From Vandiemenella viatica (taxonomy: Eukaryota; Arthropoda; Insecta; Orthoptera; Morabidae), in assembly GCA_031002005.1 (NCBI GenBank), contig CM061919.1, forward strand, positions 12,905,687-12,969,686: DNA of 64,000 nucleotides, given 5' to 3'. Positions within the stretch are counted from its first letter, which is position 1. Every line of letters starts with the position of its first letter. The notes beneath the pieces were generated by a model. It saw only the letters and a program-made list of their open reading frames with translations, did not search any database and was not told the DNA's origin. A program made the position numbers and the translations under genes. Below, one piece after another: positions 33,840-46,548 of this stretch.

Positions 33840-36800
33840 TAAGGGTATGGAAGAGGCTATACTAGCCTTTTCCAACCAAATGTCAACCTCTCCTTCACGT
33901 GGTGCACCCTGCTTGCACGGACGAGGCTCTGGCGACTGAAAGATTCCCGGTATAAGGAATCACCCACTGCTTGCCAACGGCCTCCGAAAGGAGGACGGAA
34001 GAGCGGGGAGCGGTTCAGGGCAACCTCTTGCCCTTGGGGTTGGAAACGGCCACTAAAGGCGGATGAATCAGAAATGGTCAACGGCATAGGGATGCAGAAG
34101 GCAACGGGAAACCACTGCATCCCAAAGGGTATCCCGAGGACATGTAATCCTCTCAAATTACATATATCATGATGGCTTCTTCCTGGGTAAAATATTCCGG
34201 AGGTAAAATAGTCCCCCAATCGGATCTCCGGGTGGGGACTGCTCAGGGAGGAGTCATCAGAATGGATAGAAACATTCTACGAGTCGGAGCGTGGAATGTT
34301 AGAAGTCTGAATAGGGCAGGTAGGTTAGAAAACTTAAAAAGGGAGATGACACAACTTAAGTTAGATGTTGTTGGGATTAGTGAGATTAAATGGAAGGACG
34401 CAAAGGATTTCTGGTCTGGGGAACACAGGATAATTAGCACACAAGCTGTCAATGGAGTCACTGGTGTAGGATTTGTAATGAACAAGAAAGTAGGGAAACG
34501 GGTGAGTTATTATGAACAGTTTAATGACAGGATTATTTTGATGAGGTTGGAAACTAAGCCCGTCCCAACCACATTAGTACAAGTGTATATGCCAACATCA
34601 CATGAAGATGACGAAGAAATAGAAAAAATATACGCTGAAATTGAAGAATTAATTCAATATGTGAAGGGGGAGGAAATCTAATAATCATGGGTGATTGGAA
34701 TGCAATAGTGGGAGAAGGAAAAGATGGGAATACTGTAGGAAGTTTTGGTCTAGGAGAAGCAAATGAACGAGGAAGCAGGTTGCTAGAATTTTGTGAAAGA
34801 TGTAAGCTAGTAGTGGCAAACACACTGTTTAAGAACCATGCAAGAAGAATGTTCACCTGGAAACGTCCTGGGGATACAGGCAGATATCAGCTAGTTTATA
34901 TCATGGTCAAACAGAGATTCAGGAATCAAGTTCTAGACTGTAAAGCGTACCCAGGAGCAGACATAGACTCGTACCATAATTTGATAATAATGGAGTGCAG
35001 GCTGAAATGTAAGCGAATAAGGAAGCAGTATAAGCAGAACAGACTGGAAGTGAATAAACTCCAACTATCTAGCACGAGAGAAAAATTTGCAGAAATGGTA
35101 GACTTTGGTCTAAGAAGTAACTCTGAAAGGAGCTCAAACGAGGACGAATGGAATGCAGTTAAGACCGAAATAATGAAAGCTGGTAAAGAAACATTAGGCT
35201 TTAGGGAACAATCTGCCCGAAAACCTTGGATCACAGAAGAAATTTTGGAGCTGATGGATCAGAGGAGAAGGTACAAAAATGCTCAGGATGAAGCAGGAAG
35301 AGAGCAGTACATGCAATTTAGAAATCAAATAAATAGGAAATGCAAAATAGCAAAAGAAAAATGGCCACAAGCAAAGTGTGAAGAAGTAGAAAAGGAAATG
35401 GTCGTAGGTAAAGTAGATGTTGCCTACAGAAAGATCAAACAGAATTTTGGAGAAATGAAGAAAAGAGGTATGAACATTAAAGCTGCCGATGGGAAACTTC
35501 TTTTAAGCTCAGAAGATAGAGCTAACAGATGGAATGAATACATTGAGAAACTTTATGATGGGGACGACTTGAACAATAGTGTAATGGAAAAGGAAGATGA
35601 TGTCGACATTGATGACTTAGGATATCCTGTTTTGAGGACAGTATTTAATAAAGCTCTGAATGACTTGAAAGCAAATAATTCAGTTGGAATTGATGAGATC
35701 CCTGCAGAACTTCATAAATCCCTAGGAGAAGAAGGAATCGAAATATTATACAAGCTGATATCAAAAAGTTGTGAAGCAGGAGAAATTCCAACTGATTTTA
35801 ATAAAAATATCATCTTCACACTTCCAATGAAAGCACAAGCCGACAAATGTGAGAATTACCGCACCATTAGCCTAACAAAACATGCTTCAAAATTACTGAC
35901 CAGAATAATATACGGAAGGATGGAAAGGATAGTAGAAGAGGTAGTAGGTGAAGATCAGTTTGGGTTTACGAAAAATCGCGGTACAAGGGAAGCAATTCTG
36001 TCTTTAAGATTAATACTTGAAGAGCGGATCAAGAAAAACAAAGATACTTTTATGGCATTTGTTGATTCAGAAAAAGCTTTTGATAATGTTAGGTGGGACA
36101 AGATGTTCAAAATTTTAAAGAAGTCAGGTCTAAAATATCGAGATAGAAGAATACTCTATAAACCATATAAGAATCAAGTGGCTATAATGAAAGTAAAGAA
36201 TCACGAGAGACATGCATCAATTATCAAGGGTGTGAGACAAGGTTGTAGTCTATCCCAGTTAATATTCAACTTGTATGTAGAAGAAGCAATGAAGAAAGTC
36301 AAAGAAAAATTTCCATGTGGCATAAGTTTTCAGGGAGAAAAAATCAGTATGCTACGATTTGCTGATGACATTGTCTTGTTAGCAGAGAGGGCTGAGGATA
36401 TTGAGAAGTTACTGAATGGCATTAACAAAATACTGAAGGAAGATTTTGGATTGAATATAAATCAAAGCAAGATAAAAGTGATGAAATGTAGCAGAAATGA
36501 TACCAATACTAGTAGATTAAATATAAAAATAGGATCGGATGCAATAGGAGAAGTAAGCGAATTCTGTTACTTGGGAAGTAAAATTACAACCGATGGCCGA
36601 AGCAGGAATGATGTTAAAAGCAGAATAGCACTAGCAAAAAGAACCTTCATGAAAACGAGAAACCTTTTACTCTCAAACATTGATCTAGGTATTGGAAAGA
36701 ACTTTTTGAAACTCTTTGTGTGGAGCACAGCTCTTTATGGTAGCGAAACATGGACTTTAGGAATACCGGAAATAAAGAAAATTGAAGCATTTGAAATGTG

Positions 36801-37134
36801 GTGCTACAGAAGAATGCTGAAAATTACGTGGACAGACAAAGTAAGAAATGAACGAGTTTTGGAAATGATGGGTGAGAAAAGAAGTTTGTGGAAGAAGCTT
36901 ACGGAAAGAAGAGACAGTCTGGTAGGTCATATTTTGAGACATGCTGGATTGGTTAATTTGTTAGTGGAGGAAATAGTCGAAGGTAAGAACTGTAGAGGAA
37001 GACAGAGATTAGAATATATGATATATGAAACAGATAATTGAGGACGTGTGCTGTAAGGGGTATGTAGAAATGAAGATGTTAGCACAGGATAGGAAAGGAT
37101 GGAGGATTGCATCAAACCAGTCGAAAGACTGACG

Positions 37135-37183
<49 letters not shown>
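33840..37183 (+). mobile_element. RTE-type non-LTR retrotransposon, nearly full length
   Basis: The element starts near GGTATGGAAGAGGCTATACT. It has a ~400-base leader containing CACGTGGTGCACCCTGCTTG and GGCAACGGGAAACCACTGCA, a phrase I know from RTE-like leaders in insects. It encodes endonuclease and reverse transcriptase and ends with CCAGTCGAAAGACTGACGAC plus a 44-A tail (37140-37183). Gene order and length (~3.3 kb) fit the RTE group, which transposes by target-primed reverse transcription. I found no clear target-site duplication. Divergence from an intact reading frame is small, so insertion was fairly recent compared with the other elements here. Confidence 0.9.
34261..37128 (+). pseudogene. 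RTE endonuclease-reverse transcriptase ORF, frameshifted
   Basis: The start is taken as the ATG at 34261 (MDRNILRVGAWNVRSLNRAG), which opens the apurinic-like endonuclease domain; the open frame itself begins further upstream. The endonuclease runs 34261-35000 (SEIKW, then GDWNAIVG at 34690). The RT runs about 35680-36480, with FVDSEKAFD near 36060, GVRQGCSLSQ near 36230 and FADD near 36357. A C-terminal thumb/zinc region includes YGSETW near 36740. Defects: a one-base loss near 34677 puts stops after VKGEEI; the frame continues from 34684. A 7-base insertion near 37020 changes the C-terminus. In the endonuclease, the usual DYI reads VYI (near 34897) and SDH reads SYH (near 34970), so catalytic residues are missing. 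RT catalytic aspartates are intact. Confidence 0.9.
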
Positions 37184-37185
<2 letters not shown>

Positions 37186-37334
37186 ATTAAGTAATGAAAA
37201 TTATGATGCAGGCGTTAAAGTGTATGAAGCACGAGAACTTGTAAATAACGAAGTGTTTTAAAACTTATTAGATAATCGCTAATACATTAATGAAATTAAA
37301 GTATATAATTTGAGATTGTAATATTGATTTTATT
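37184..37334. other. Short AT-rich spacer
   Basis: Separates the RTE poly-A from the next SINE. Nothing recognised. Confidence 0.4.
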
Positions 37335-37560
37335 TATGGGACCGAGCTTGGTGGGTGAGCGATAACGCTTTTGCCTTGCCATTTGGTGTTCGAATCCCCT
37401 TCTGGGCATCCAGATTTGGGTTTTGCATTGTTTCCCCAAATCACTCCAGGCGAATGGAGGGAAGCTTCCCTCAAAAGGCGATATCCGAATTTCTTCCCAA
37501 TCCTTTCTCGCTCCTAAGTACCTCGATGGTAACGATGCGTAATATCAGCGGAGCGTAAGT
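37335..37560 (+). mobile_element. tRNA-derived SINE, family A, sense copy
   Basis: The head CCGAGCTTGGTGGGTGAGCG is followed by a box-B-like GTGTTCGAATCCCC and the family A body (GGGCATCCAGATTTGGG, CCCCAAATCACTCCAGGCGA). It lies 150 bases downstream of the RTE tail. Confidence 0.8.
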
Positions 37561-38740
37561 CTTGCGAATGAATTAAAAATTTTAACAGAGGAAATACCGG
37601 AACAGAGAAAAGTAAATAAAATTATGTTTGAACAAAAAGTTCCTCGAAAAAATAATTTAGTATTTAAGTGAATTTTTGAAAAAAATAAATTTGTAACGCT
37701 GCAAAGAGCGAATAATAGAAAATATACAGACTAAGGCTCAATGCAATAATCTGCCGAAGTGTGTTTTAAATTTTGATGACTTTCATTTGTTTATGATAAT
37801 AACTTGTAAAAAGTTCCAATTTACTGTACAAATGTAATAAAGAAAATACCCATTGTGCATTGGAATGCGGAAGAAACATCATAACCATTAAAAAATACAC
37901 AGAGAAAAATACACAAAAATATACAGAAAAAAGTGTGTATGGCCTATAGAAGTTTTTAGTACACGTACACATAGGTACACGCAATTTAATTTTTTATGTT
38001 AAGAGCAGAGTTTCGTTTACCTCTCATCAGAAACTCCGCAGATATTAAATTAGATCCTAAGATTTTAAATTGTGAGGATACCATCAAAACATTTTGAATA
38101 GTATTCGCTTTCTACGCGGGAAGGTACCCAAATTTTTAAGAAATCAGTTTCGGACTCTGTATTATCGGGTATTTGGTAACGTATCGAAATAAAATAGTTT
38201 TTACGTGTTAAATCTTGACAATGTGTAGTTTTGTTAAAAAAGTTATTTGTTATTGCGTGCTACGTGAACAAACAATCAATAATTTCAAAAGTTACGGGTT
38301 TAGTATCTGTATTATCAGTAGTGCATACTACAATTACCCTTTTTGAAATAAATTATACGCCCTGATTCTTCGTTCTGCAATTTTTCTATATAATATAGAG
38401 TTAAAATAAAAAAGTACAAAATGTGTTTGTGCTCAAGTTAGAGACGGTGTAGCCAAGCGCCTTACCGATTGCTATGTTAAAGACTGCTAGCAGAAGATGG
38501 TGATTGAGCAAATATTTCAAATAAACCACTTTTTTTCTCTCTCGAAATACAGTTTCAAAGAATTTATTTGTTAAATATTAATGTTGCTAAAAGAATTTAA
38601 ATGCGATAAATACATATCTGACTCTCCTCGTGAGTCAGCAAAAGTGTCTGGCGCTGGACACGATGACACGTGATTCTAGCCCCGATACACGATGGTGAAA
38701 TATACTGTCAGCATCTGGTGTAGAGGTAGTAGATTGTAGA
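37561..38740. other. AT-rich stretch, nothing recognised
   Basis: No conserved frame or repeat boundary. Confidence 0.5.
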
Positions 38741-38752
38741 CTTGCGCATTAT

Positions 38753-40328
38753 AGTTCGCGAAGAAGAGCGCTCAGTTTAGTTCGCAGCTGCCTCGCGAAC
38801 TAGTTCGCACTTTTAGTTCGTTAGTTCGCGTCTCGAATTCAGAGAAACAGATCGTTCACTCGCCTTGCTACCGCTACTGCACGCGCTATTTTGTTTGTTA
38901 TGTCAGTTTTATTAGGACATAATCATTTTTTTGTCGTTTCTAAATGGAATTTAATATGACCTTCTTAACAAAAGTTATTGCTTAATAATAGCCCTTTCAA
39001 ATGACATTAGCATGATCAGTTGCCGCCGATAAACCAAAGTGCTCATTGTACTTTGCACAAATGGGTAAACTGAATAACTGTGCTGTTTTTACTATTTACT
39101 TTACATGCATTCGTAGAATATTAATTTTTTAAATGGATTTATTTATTAGTACATGGAAGAAACATTACTTATAAAAGGCGCTAATGACCCCGCCGTCGAC
39201 GCGCCCTTAAACCACAACAACAACATAATATTACTTATAAAATATTATAAATACATTTATTTTGATAAATTAAAATACCCGTTTATAAGTAATCGGCTTT
39301 TTTTATTTAAATATAGTTTTGGAAATCATGAACAAAATATAATTCTACTATTGGCTACAAGTTAAGTACTATATGACAGAATCAATATTACCTATATTAT
39401 TACAGAAAAGTAACAGTAATACTTCCAATGTGATACCTAACAATTAGACATATAAAAATGCCAGTGACCCTTGAATGAGAAAGTGGTAACAATAACGAAC
39501 GTACGTAAATTTCCAGTAAATTGGAAGTCATTGAGCTATTTTTTTTATTAGTGTAGGGGAGGATAATCCAACACACATTCACAATATTTTGGCGACGAAT
39601 GAAACTGATGAAGACACAAAACTTAAAATATTTTTGAATTTCGCAAGTCATTTCTTTACATAACTTTCACAAATCTGTCAACCAACAGACTGAGATAAGT
39701 ATTATATTATGTCAGCTTTAAAATCAGCGCTAGAAAAATGTAAAAGATACTGTTTCTTTCGTTAAGAAAACAAGATAAAGCCTTTAGAAGCCAAATTCTC
39801 CACAGAAAGTGATAATATTGAAAATAATGCTCTAGTATTCGTTGATAAAAGTCTGGAGTACCTTAGTAAATAGTTAGATTTTAATGAAAGCTATTGGCTA
39901 TAGAAAATCCAAAAATTAAATTTAAAACACGAGGTTTCATTTGATGGCTGTGAGACAATATTAGAGGTTCTAAATTTATGAGAAAAAATTAGTATCAAAA
40001 TGAACGAACTTTTCTCTGAAATAACAATATTACACGAAATCTAGGTAAAAGTAAGAGCAGTATTTCATTAGTAAAAATGAGCTTTTGATCGACATTAATT
40101 TAACAACTGAAAGCGATAAAGCATATTACAATTTTACTGTTAAAGATGCAAGAAGTGCAAAAAAATATAGCTTAAAAAATAAAATAGTAAAAAAACATAT
40201 CCTTTGTCCTTTTCTACTCTTTCGTAAAATATTATATTTTTGAAGTGTACTATATTTTTATAGGTTATTCTAAAAACATTCTACCATTAACCGAAAAAAT
40301 TTTGGTAATCCTAGCGGCGAATGGTGAT
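38753..40328. mobile_element. AGTTCG-type TIR element I (left end plus AT-rich interior)
   Basis: It begins with one 26-base unit AGTTCGCGAAGAAGAGCGCT (plus CAGTTT), then shorter AGTTCG-containing pieces to 38830, then ACGCGCTATTTTGTTTGTTA near 38880. The same sequence of blocks recurs in the same orientation at 40329-40560, so two left ends are in direct repeat. The intervening ~1.4 kb is AT-rich and shows no recognisable transposase, although short broken frames around 39560-40190 could be a very decayed one. Element I has no right end of its own that I can see. Confidence 0.55.
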
Positions 40329-40474
40329 AGTTCGCGACCGGGAATGCTCAGTTTAGATTGCGAACGGTACCGCCCAGTTTAGTTCGCGAACGGTAGCGCT
40401 TAATTTAGTTCGCGTGCGGTAGCGCTGTGTTTAGTTCGCGACCGGTAGCGCTGTGTTTAGTTCGCGAACTAGGT
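40329..40474. repeat. 26-bp minisatellite, five units plus a partial
   Basis: The units keep exact 26-base spacing while differing by a few substitutions (AGTTCGCGACCGG, AGATTGCGAACGG, AGTTCGCGAACGG, AGTTCGCGTGCGG, AGTTCGCGACCGG). It is the subterminal part of TIR element II. Each unit contains a TTCGCGAA-like palindromic core. Confidence 0.85.
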
Positions 40475-40886
40475 CGCTCCGCTCTGGAATTCCAGAAAGA
40501 CAGCTCGTTCGCTCGCTTTACTAGCGCTACTTCACGCGCTCTCTTCTTTGTTATAATAGTTGTGGTTACTGATAGTTGTCTTTTAAGTGTTAATGGGATC
40601 AAAGTGTGTTTTGTTTTCACATTCCATGTTAAATTTCCGTTTTTGACTTCTGTAATAATTATTAATGTTTAACAGTTACATTTTTTTATTTTATTTTTAT
40701 ATCTGTCTCTTCAGTGAAATATGTCCACAGCGAACTGTGTTACCTTTTAGATAATAAACTAAAACAAAAGTTGGTCTTCGGGAAAGGATCGAACGAACTA
40801 ACGAACTAAGGAGCGAGAGATCTGGAAACTAGTTCGCGTAGTTCGCTCATGGGAGCGCTCTTCCGAACTAGTTCGTTCGCGAACTA
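40329..40886. mobile_element. AGTTCG-type TIR element II
   Basis: The left end is an exact 26-base-period array: starts at 40329, 40355, 40381, 40407 and 40433, with a partial sixth at 40459. Each unit is a variant of AGTTCGCGACCGGTAGCGCT plus six bases. The right end, about 40790-40886, is inverted relative to it: AACGAACTAACGAACTAAGG, GTTCGCTCATGGGAGCGCTC and finally GTTCGTTCGCGAACTA. The inverted ends and short AT-rich core indicate a non-autonomous DNA transposon. No coding sequence was found, and no flanking duplication was identified. Confidence 0.65.
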
Positions 40887-43800
40887 CACAAGACTAGTTG
40901 ATTGGAGTACAATTCTTAGACTGGAAACAGATTTCAGAAGAAGATGAAGATCAAATAATGCAGGACGTAGGAAAAAAAAAAGTTATATTAAGATTAACTC
41001 AGAATCGAAAGAGACGGATGATTGCATAAGGCCGGTTAACAGACTTATGACAGAATAAGACAATAGCATTACGGATAATAGAATCCAATAGTTAGTTGTG
41101 CAGAGCCCGTAATGGTAGGTAACCCAGCCCTTGGTATGGTACTCTGTTTGTCCCGAACTCTGTACTCGGTTTGTCCTGAACCCTTATTCCTCAGATACGC
41201 CGTGTCATCTCGGCGCGTGTTTAGCTGTAAGCTGACATGTTTTTCAATGGAGCAGTTAGTGTGCATTAAATATTTAAACAGGTTCTAATCCATCTGCAAA
41301 CGACGAAGCAATTAGAACAGTTTTGTATCTGCTGAGTAATTTTATTGTGTGTAGGCACGAGATAAAACAGTCTTACATGCTCCGTCTCATAGCAAGAAAT
41401 TGTTTGGTTACTTTGAGAGCTATCATATTCCTCATAATATATACTTCTAGCACTGCTATCATTCAGGGTGACTACTCTCCTGCACCTATTAACTTCTTTA
41501 TAACGGATAACATCATACCGCCACGGTTTACTTTACAACCCAGGCAGAATGATACACCAGACTCCACTGCGTAGAATTACGGAAAATTCCTCTCAGGCAT
41601 ACGACTAAGAGAAGTTGGAAAAGACTTCTGCCCTCTTCCCCAACCTTGTCAGGTGTAATGTTGCTATTATCTTATACAGCATTATGGAAGACTTATGAAA
41701 CAACAAGCAGTCGCGTTTTGATTCCATAATAGTAAACAAAGCCGTATATGCTCTATCTCCTGGTTGCTAAGACAATGTTCGGAACTTCACACGGGTTTAG
41801 CTGGTTGGAGTAGTGGAAGAAATTTTTAACAGGTCGTAAAATTTTCTCTAATATTGAACAATAATATCTATCATTAGAAAAAATAGTCTGCAATGACCTC
41901 TGAGATATCAGACTGTATTTATTTCAGTTCACTATCGAAATCATTTAAGATGGTTATCAAATAGTGAACTTCACTTTTTTGTTCTTTCCTTGTTTTTTCG
42001 ACAGATTTTATCTTTAAAAAAGCGTTAAATGTTATAGGACCCTTCGCTATTTGTGGATTATCTATTTGTTTAGCGCTTGCCACAGATGCGTACCAAATTT
42101 ACTAGAGACAAACCAAAACAGTCTTGTACTCACCAAAAACATAGGACGTACTCATTCTTCCCACTTTTCAAACAACACGCCTCCACTTTTCTTTATGGAC
42201 GTAGTTGCTCCTGGAAATAAAGAAAAGATAATGTCTAAAATTTGACAAAATAAATACTTTTTCCCTCTTCTGAAAAATCTGTATCGTATCGGAAATATGA
42301 GCGTAATGATATGTTGCATTATCGGTTTTTATTAATATCATCGTTAAAATAAGCAGCAATTTGACCACCTGCCAAAGCCGTAGAGATTTTGAAACATTTG
42401 GTAGTACATCAGTCAGTATATAACTGATTCTAGTTGTAATTATAAATAGTTGGTTGTTTACTTTAATGTCATAAATCACTATTGTTTTTGTTAGATTTTG
42501 TAACTACTAAACTTTTATTATGCTTGTTGTCAGTGTAAGATTGTCGAGTGTTTACTTCAAACATTATCAACTTCGTTCAATAAAATTTAGCAATGTGTAA
42601 TGCACTCGCTGGTGGCCTACAATTTCAGTAAACATTTTAATAAAAAAATATTTAAGAAAGGTAGAATTATTCCAAATGCAACTACACTGTTATAATATTT
42701 ATTTTAATGAAATCAGTGCCATAGAGATAATTATTAAAATTGCGTAGCTAAATATTCTTGAAGGATTGTGAGATTCCACATTACTAATAGTGTAAGTAGG
42801 TAGTGTAATGGTCAACTTGGTTTATTACATTGTTTCAATATAAAGGACAAGGTGTAAATGCCAAGGTAACACCTCGATAATATTAATATTAAATTAAATT
42901 AAAAAGAATTTGTAACAACGAGGACATAAGAGGAATTTTTCCGTGTGTGCTAAGTTAACACAAGTACGTCGCCTTCAAATGAATAGTTGGCTCTAATGGT
43001 GGTTATCAGAGCAGTAGACGGCGAGTTGTCGGTGTATTGCGTTCCACGACAGTGTTCGTACACTAGGCGCTTAGGGTGAAACCGGTCACGGCAAACCTGA
43101 AATGGAATTACTCTGGGAGGCTAAGAAGGCAACGCTTTCTTAAAATATTTGTTTCGCGATAACGACAGAGAATTGACATTTTTGTGGATTGAGTGAGCAA
43201 AGATTTTAAGAGTACAAGGGCCGCCGGAAGCTGAGGTATATTTCTTAGGGAAAGAGCCCTACGACCAACACTATAAAACTGTAAAATATGTAAGAAAGGC
43301 AGACATTTTCTCCAGTAGATAATGTACGGAAAGTAGCTAGCACCTGAGGGGTGTGTTTTTTTCCTTCTATTTCTGAATGACCAAACTGGGAGAAGATTGC
43401 GTGGTTTGGTGGAGCTGATCCAAGAGTTGGCTCGCGAGGCTTCATTTGCAGTTGAGACTTGCTTCTTGACTCTTGGAGACACTCGCGACGGGTACCTGCG
43501 TCAGAGTATTGGGACAACTGAACGGAGGCCTGTGGTCGCTTTAAGACAGAGTATGATAAATGTGATTATTATAGCTATGTATTTGTAACTGATAGAAGTT
43601 TTATTGTGAGATCACCATACTGAGTAGGAACAGTGTTCCAAACGTAGCTCTATACTGCTATATATTATGGTCATCAGTCATCGGTGCTGTCTGCAGCCAA
43701 TTAACAGTGGTAAACTTTGACATATCGTTATTCTGACTGCATTGTGCTACTCTCAATCAAAACCGAGACATCCTGCTGGCGAAACCTATAAGACAAGAAC

Positions 43801-44269
43801 TTCTCAGTTGCTGTGGACCTATAATTAACAAGTTTGAGCTAGCTAAACCGTGCCCAAAACTGAAAGTGATTTTTTTCTTCAGCGAGATTTTATAATTTTA
43901 TCTTGATAGTTAATTTTGAAGATATAACAACAGATATCGCCATATGTTGGCTTTGTTTGATGAAACCTCTTGGTTTTCGTGAATAAATTAACAATTTTTC
44001 TGAATTGTTTTTTTAAAAATCTGGCATGAATACGTTGTAATATGAATGTCAAGACTTCAATTTTAATAATGTTATTGAATAAGAACAAATGTTAAATTGT
44101 GAAACACAGAACAGGTCATTGTAAAATGCAAAGCATGCCATCATTATATTGTGCTGAGCAGCTCCCAGACATATTTGTATGGATTTGGCTATGGACGCCA
44201 TTATTTTTACATACTCAAGAGATTGGACAGCGAGGAAGAGTCGATGGTAAACAGACTTAACGCCCGCAA
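40887..44269. other. Long unassigned stretch
   Basis: No gene supported. 43108-43517 is open on minus for up to 124 codons without a recognisable domain. 42134-42210 looks like an exon between splice-like signals and is listed separately. Confidence 0.45.
42134..42210 (-). other. Exon-like segment with canonical splice signals
   Basis: On minus, the pyrimidine-rich acceptor TTATCTTTTCTTTATTTCCAG abuts 42210, and the donor GTGAGTACAAG begins at 42133, leaving a 77-base segment. All three frames contain a stop, so it would have to be non-coding or terminal. Such pairs occur by chance in AT-rich DNA of this length. Confidence 0.2.
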
Positions 44270-44730
44270 CGTACCCTCCCTGCTATTAGGAGCGCCGAAG
44301 GCTTCGCCCGTTTGTCTGTTTAAATGTGGGGCCAGTGGGTGAGAGCTTCAAGACCCACGCCACTAACGCATGTGTTTCGGATGTTCCATGCCGGTGTCCA
44401 CATGAGTGACAAAGGGGAACTTCCACCTGCACCGAGATCTCGCAGTCAGGACCACGAGACATTACTTGCCGGCCGACCTGGGCCCGCCAGCTGCTGCCGC
44501 CACTAGGTAATGCACAGCAGACGACCTGCAGGATCGGGACAGTCCCGCCTGCAGTGTGAGTACTCGCGCAGTGATGGTTTTACACCACCTATCCGGCCGG
44601 TTGTGTCGAAGCGCTGGGGGACTTCAATCCCCACGTTCCCGCCGCGCTTTCCGAACCCGGTCGATCCAGGACCTCGGACTCAGCTGCCACCTCTCGCCGG
44701 TAATGTGTACTTTGTAATATCGCGACCACT
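44270..44730. other. GC-rich block
   Basis: A sharp rise in GC content over about 460 bases. Several short open frames exist on plus (44324-44506 and 44510-44734) rich in Pro, Arg and Ser. No domain is recognised. It may be part of a GC-rich repeat or a CpG-containing regulatory island. Confidence 0.35.
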
Positions 44731-46252
44731 GTGATTCCTGTGCGCTGAACCTATTAACATAGGCAAATTGCAGACGGCCTCCACAATACTCTGTTCTTTG
44801 CGGTGCCGTATTGCGAGAGATCTCACGCTTTTGCCTACAGTTCGTGGCATTATTTGACTGAGAACAATAACGTTAGTACAGTTACTGTCCGCCACACCTT
44901 GACCTTGCATTGGCTATATTCACGTGCTTCCTTGTTTGTTTGTACTAGCATGCATGATGTTCTTGTAATTACCAGAATCCTTTGTGTAGAATTAAAGATT
45001 ACAAAATGTAGTTTTTCAATAATTATTGGAATAAGAAAAGAAGCCCTCTATATCCGGAATATAAATGTAAGCGTTGTAGATTTCGGGTCCATCCTTATCG
45101 GTGATAGCCGGAGAATTAGTAATTGTTGCATCAAAATCTTCGTTTCACGGGCTTAAACATTACAATATTCATTATTAATCATCAATTAATCATAGCCATA
45201 TATAACACTTCCAATCTGCTTATCATATTTTTAATATTGGTATCAGTGTAGGCCTGGTGAAGTTGCAGGTTCGCGGAGATGGCTGTTGGCGACAGCAACA
45301 TGTCCTCCGGAAATGGGGTGGGCGACACCCCTGGAAGGAGTCGTCCGAAGAATTCGCCAAAACCCAGCGTTACAGGGGTGAACGTGTGACTGTCGTTAGC
45401 TGGTAGCTTGTGGCTGCCGTAATGAAAATTCAGTTTAAAAACACTCCCTGAGAATAGAGATAACCAGTAAGAGGCGAAAAAAATCTTAGTGGTACTATGA
45501 TGCGTGAAATGTAATTCTGTCTTAGAGGTGGAATGCGAAGCATCTGATGCTTGAACGGTATCATTCGATATGCAGTCGCCGAGGCATATATATATATAAG
45601 AGTATATATATCGATTTTATGCTTGATTTTTTTTCTTCCGTGTATGAGATGAGGTAACTGAGGCTGCGGTTGGCACAAACAACTCGTTTTCAATAAATAC
45701 TGCAAGGCCGGGTCTCGAGGTGAGAGGCCTGCTAGATGCAACTTTACTTCAACACGCAGAAAATGGTAAAATAAAATCCGAATAACTATTACGCGAACTG
45801 TTCTTCATTGTTAAGGACCTGTCAACGCCCGAAAGGTCGAATCAAATCTTAATCCTCATGTTAAACCAAGTCATAATGCTCATTTAATTTCTTTTATCTA
45901 GCTAGCCGTATTTTAATGACTGTAAATTTGTGCATATGACTAAATTAGAGTTTAAAATATTTTAATGTGTTTCATAATTTTATAATTTTTTGATATATTT
46001 AAATTAATGTTAATCTGACGGTGTTGTATATTAGCTTAGGCATAAATAAATATCCTTAATTGTAGAACAAAATCCGTCATATTACATTCATAAATGGTAG
46101 TGAAAGATGTTAATAAAGTCATTTCCGTTACCATCGGTACGCTATAAATGTTATCAAGCGTGTAAGATCTTTCATTTCTAAATAAGCTGTATGTCACCGA
46201 AAATTTTTATATCAAGTGAAAATCTATCATTTGATTGTTAAAATTAACTGAA
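44731..46252. other. Unassigned stretch
   Basis: 44803-45156 is open on plus for 117 codons (start MPYCERSHAFAYSSWHYL) but I do not recognise the product. 45240-45420 is GC-richer. A TATATATATAAGAGTATATA run lies near 45586. Confidence 0.4.
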
Positions 46253-46548
46253 TTATTAGGACGAGCGAAGTGAGGCCCTTACACTAGGTGACGGATTGTG
46301 CCCACCTAGAGGTACACTTTTTGAAAAAAAAAAAAAACTGCCGCACATAAAAAGTGAAATTGAATATACTAATTCAAGGTCAATTCAAATTCTAGATGTG
46401 TCATCAATCTTTATTTTTGAAAAAAAAGAATTATAATTATTTTTATTCGTGCATGCTGGCAAGGAGAGGTCTTCAGTTTGGAAATCGCTATCGTAGTACG
46501 AACAAGTCTGGTGAATAGTACGTCACCTGTGGTTCCTCGCCCTAAAGA
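46253..46548. mobile_element. TTATTAGG-type MITE, longer copy
   Basis: Left TTATTAGGACGAGCGAAG and right CCTCGCCCTAAAGAA form imperfect inverted ends. The interior is ~270 bases, with a 14-A run and no coding capacity. It shares its terminus with the shorter element at 49259-49376. Confidence 0.6.

Noticed and set aside
43108..43517. 124-codon minus-strand frame as an exon
   Set aside because: No recognisable domain, no convincing splice boundaries, and an overlapping frame of similar length.
45586..45610. TATA-rich run as a promoter
   Set aside because: A simple TA microsatellite with no downstream gene.
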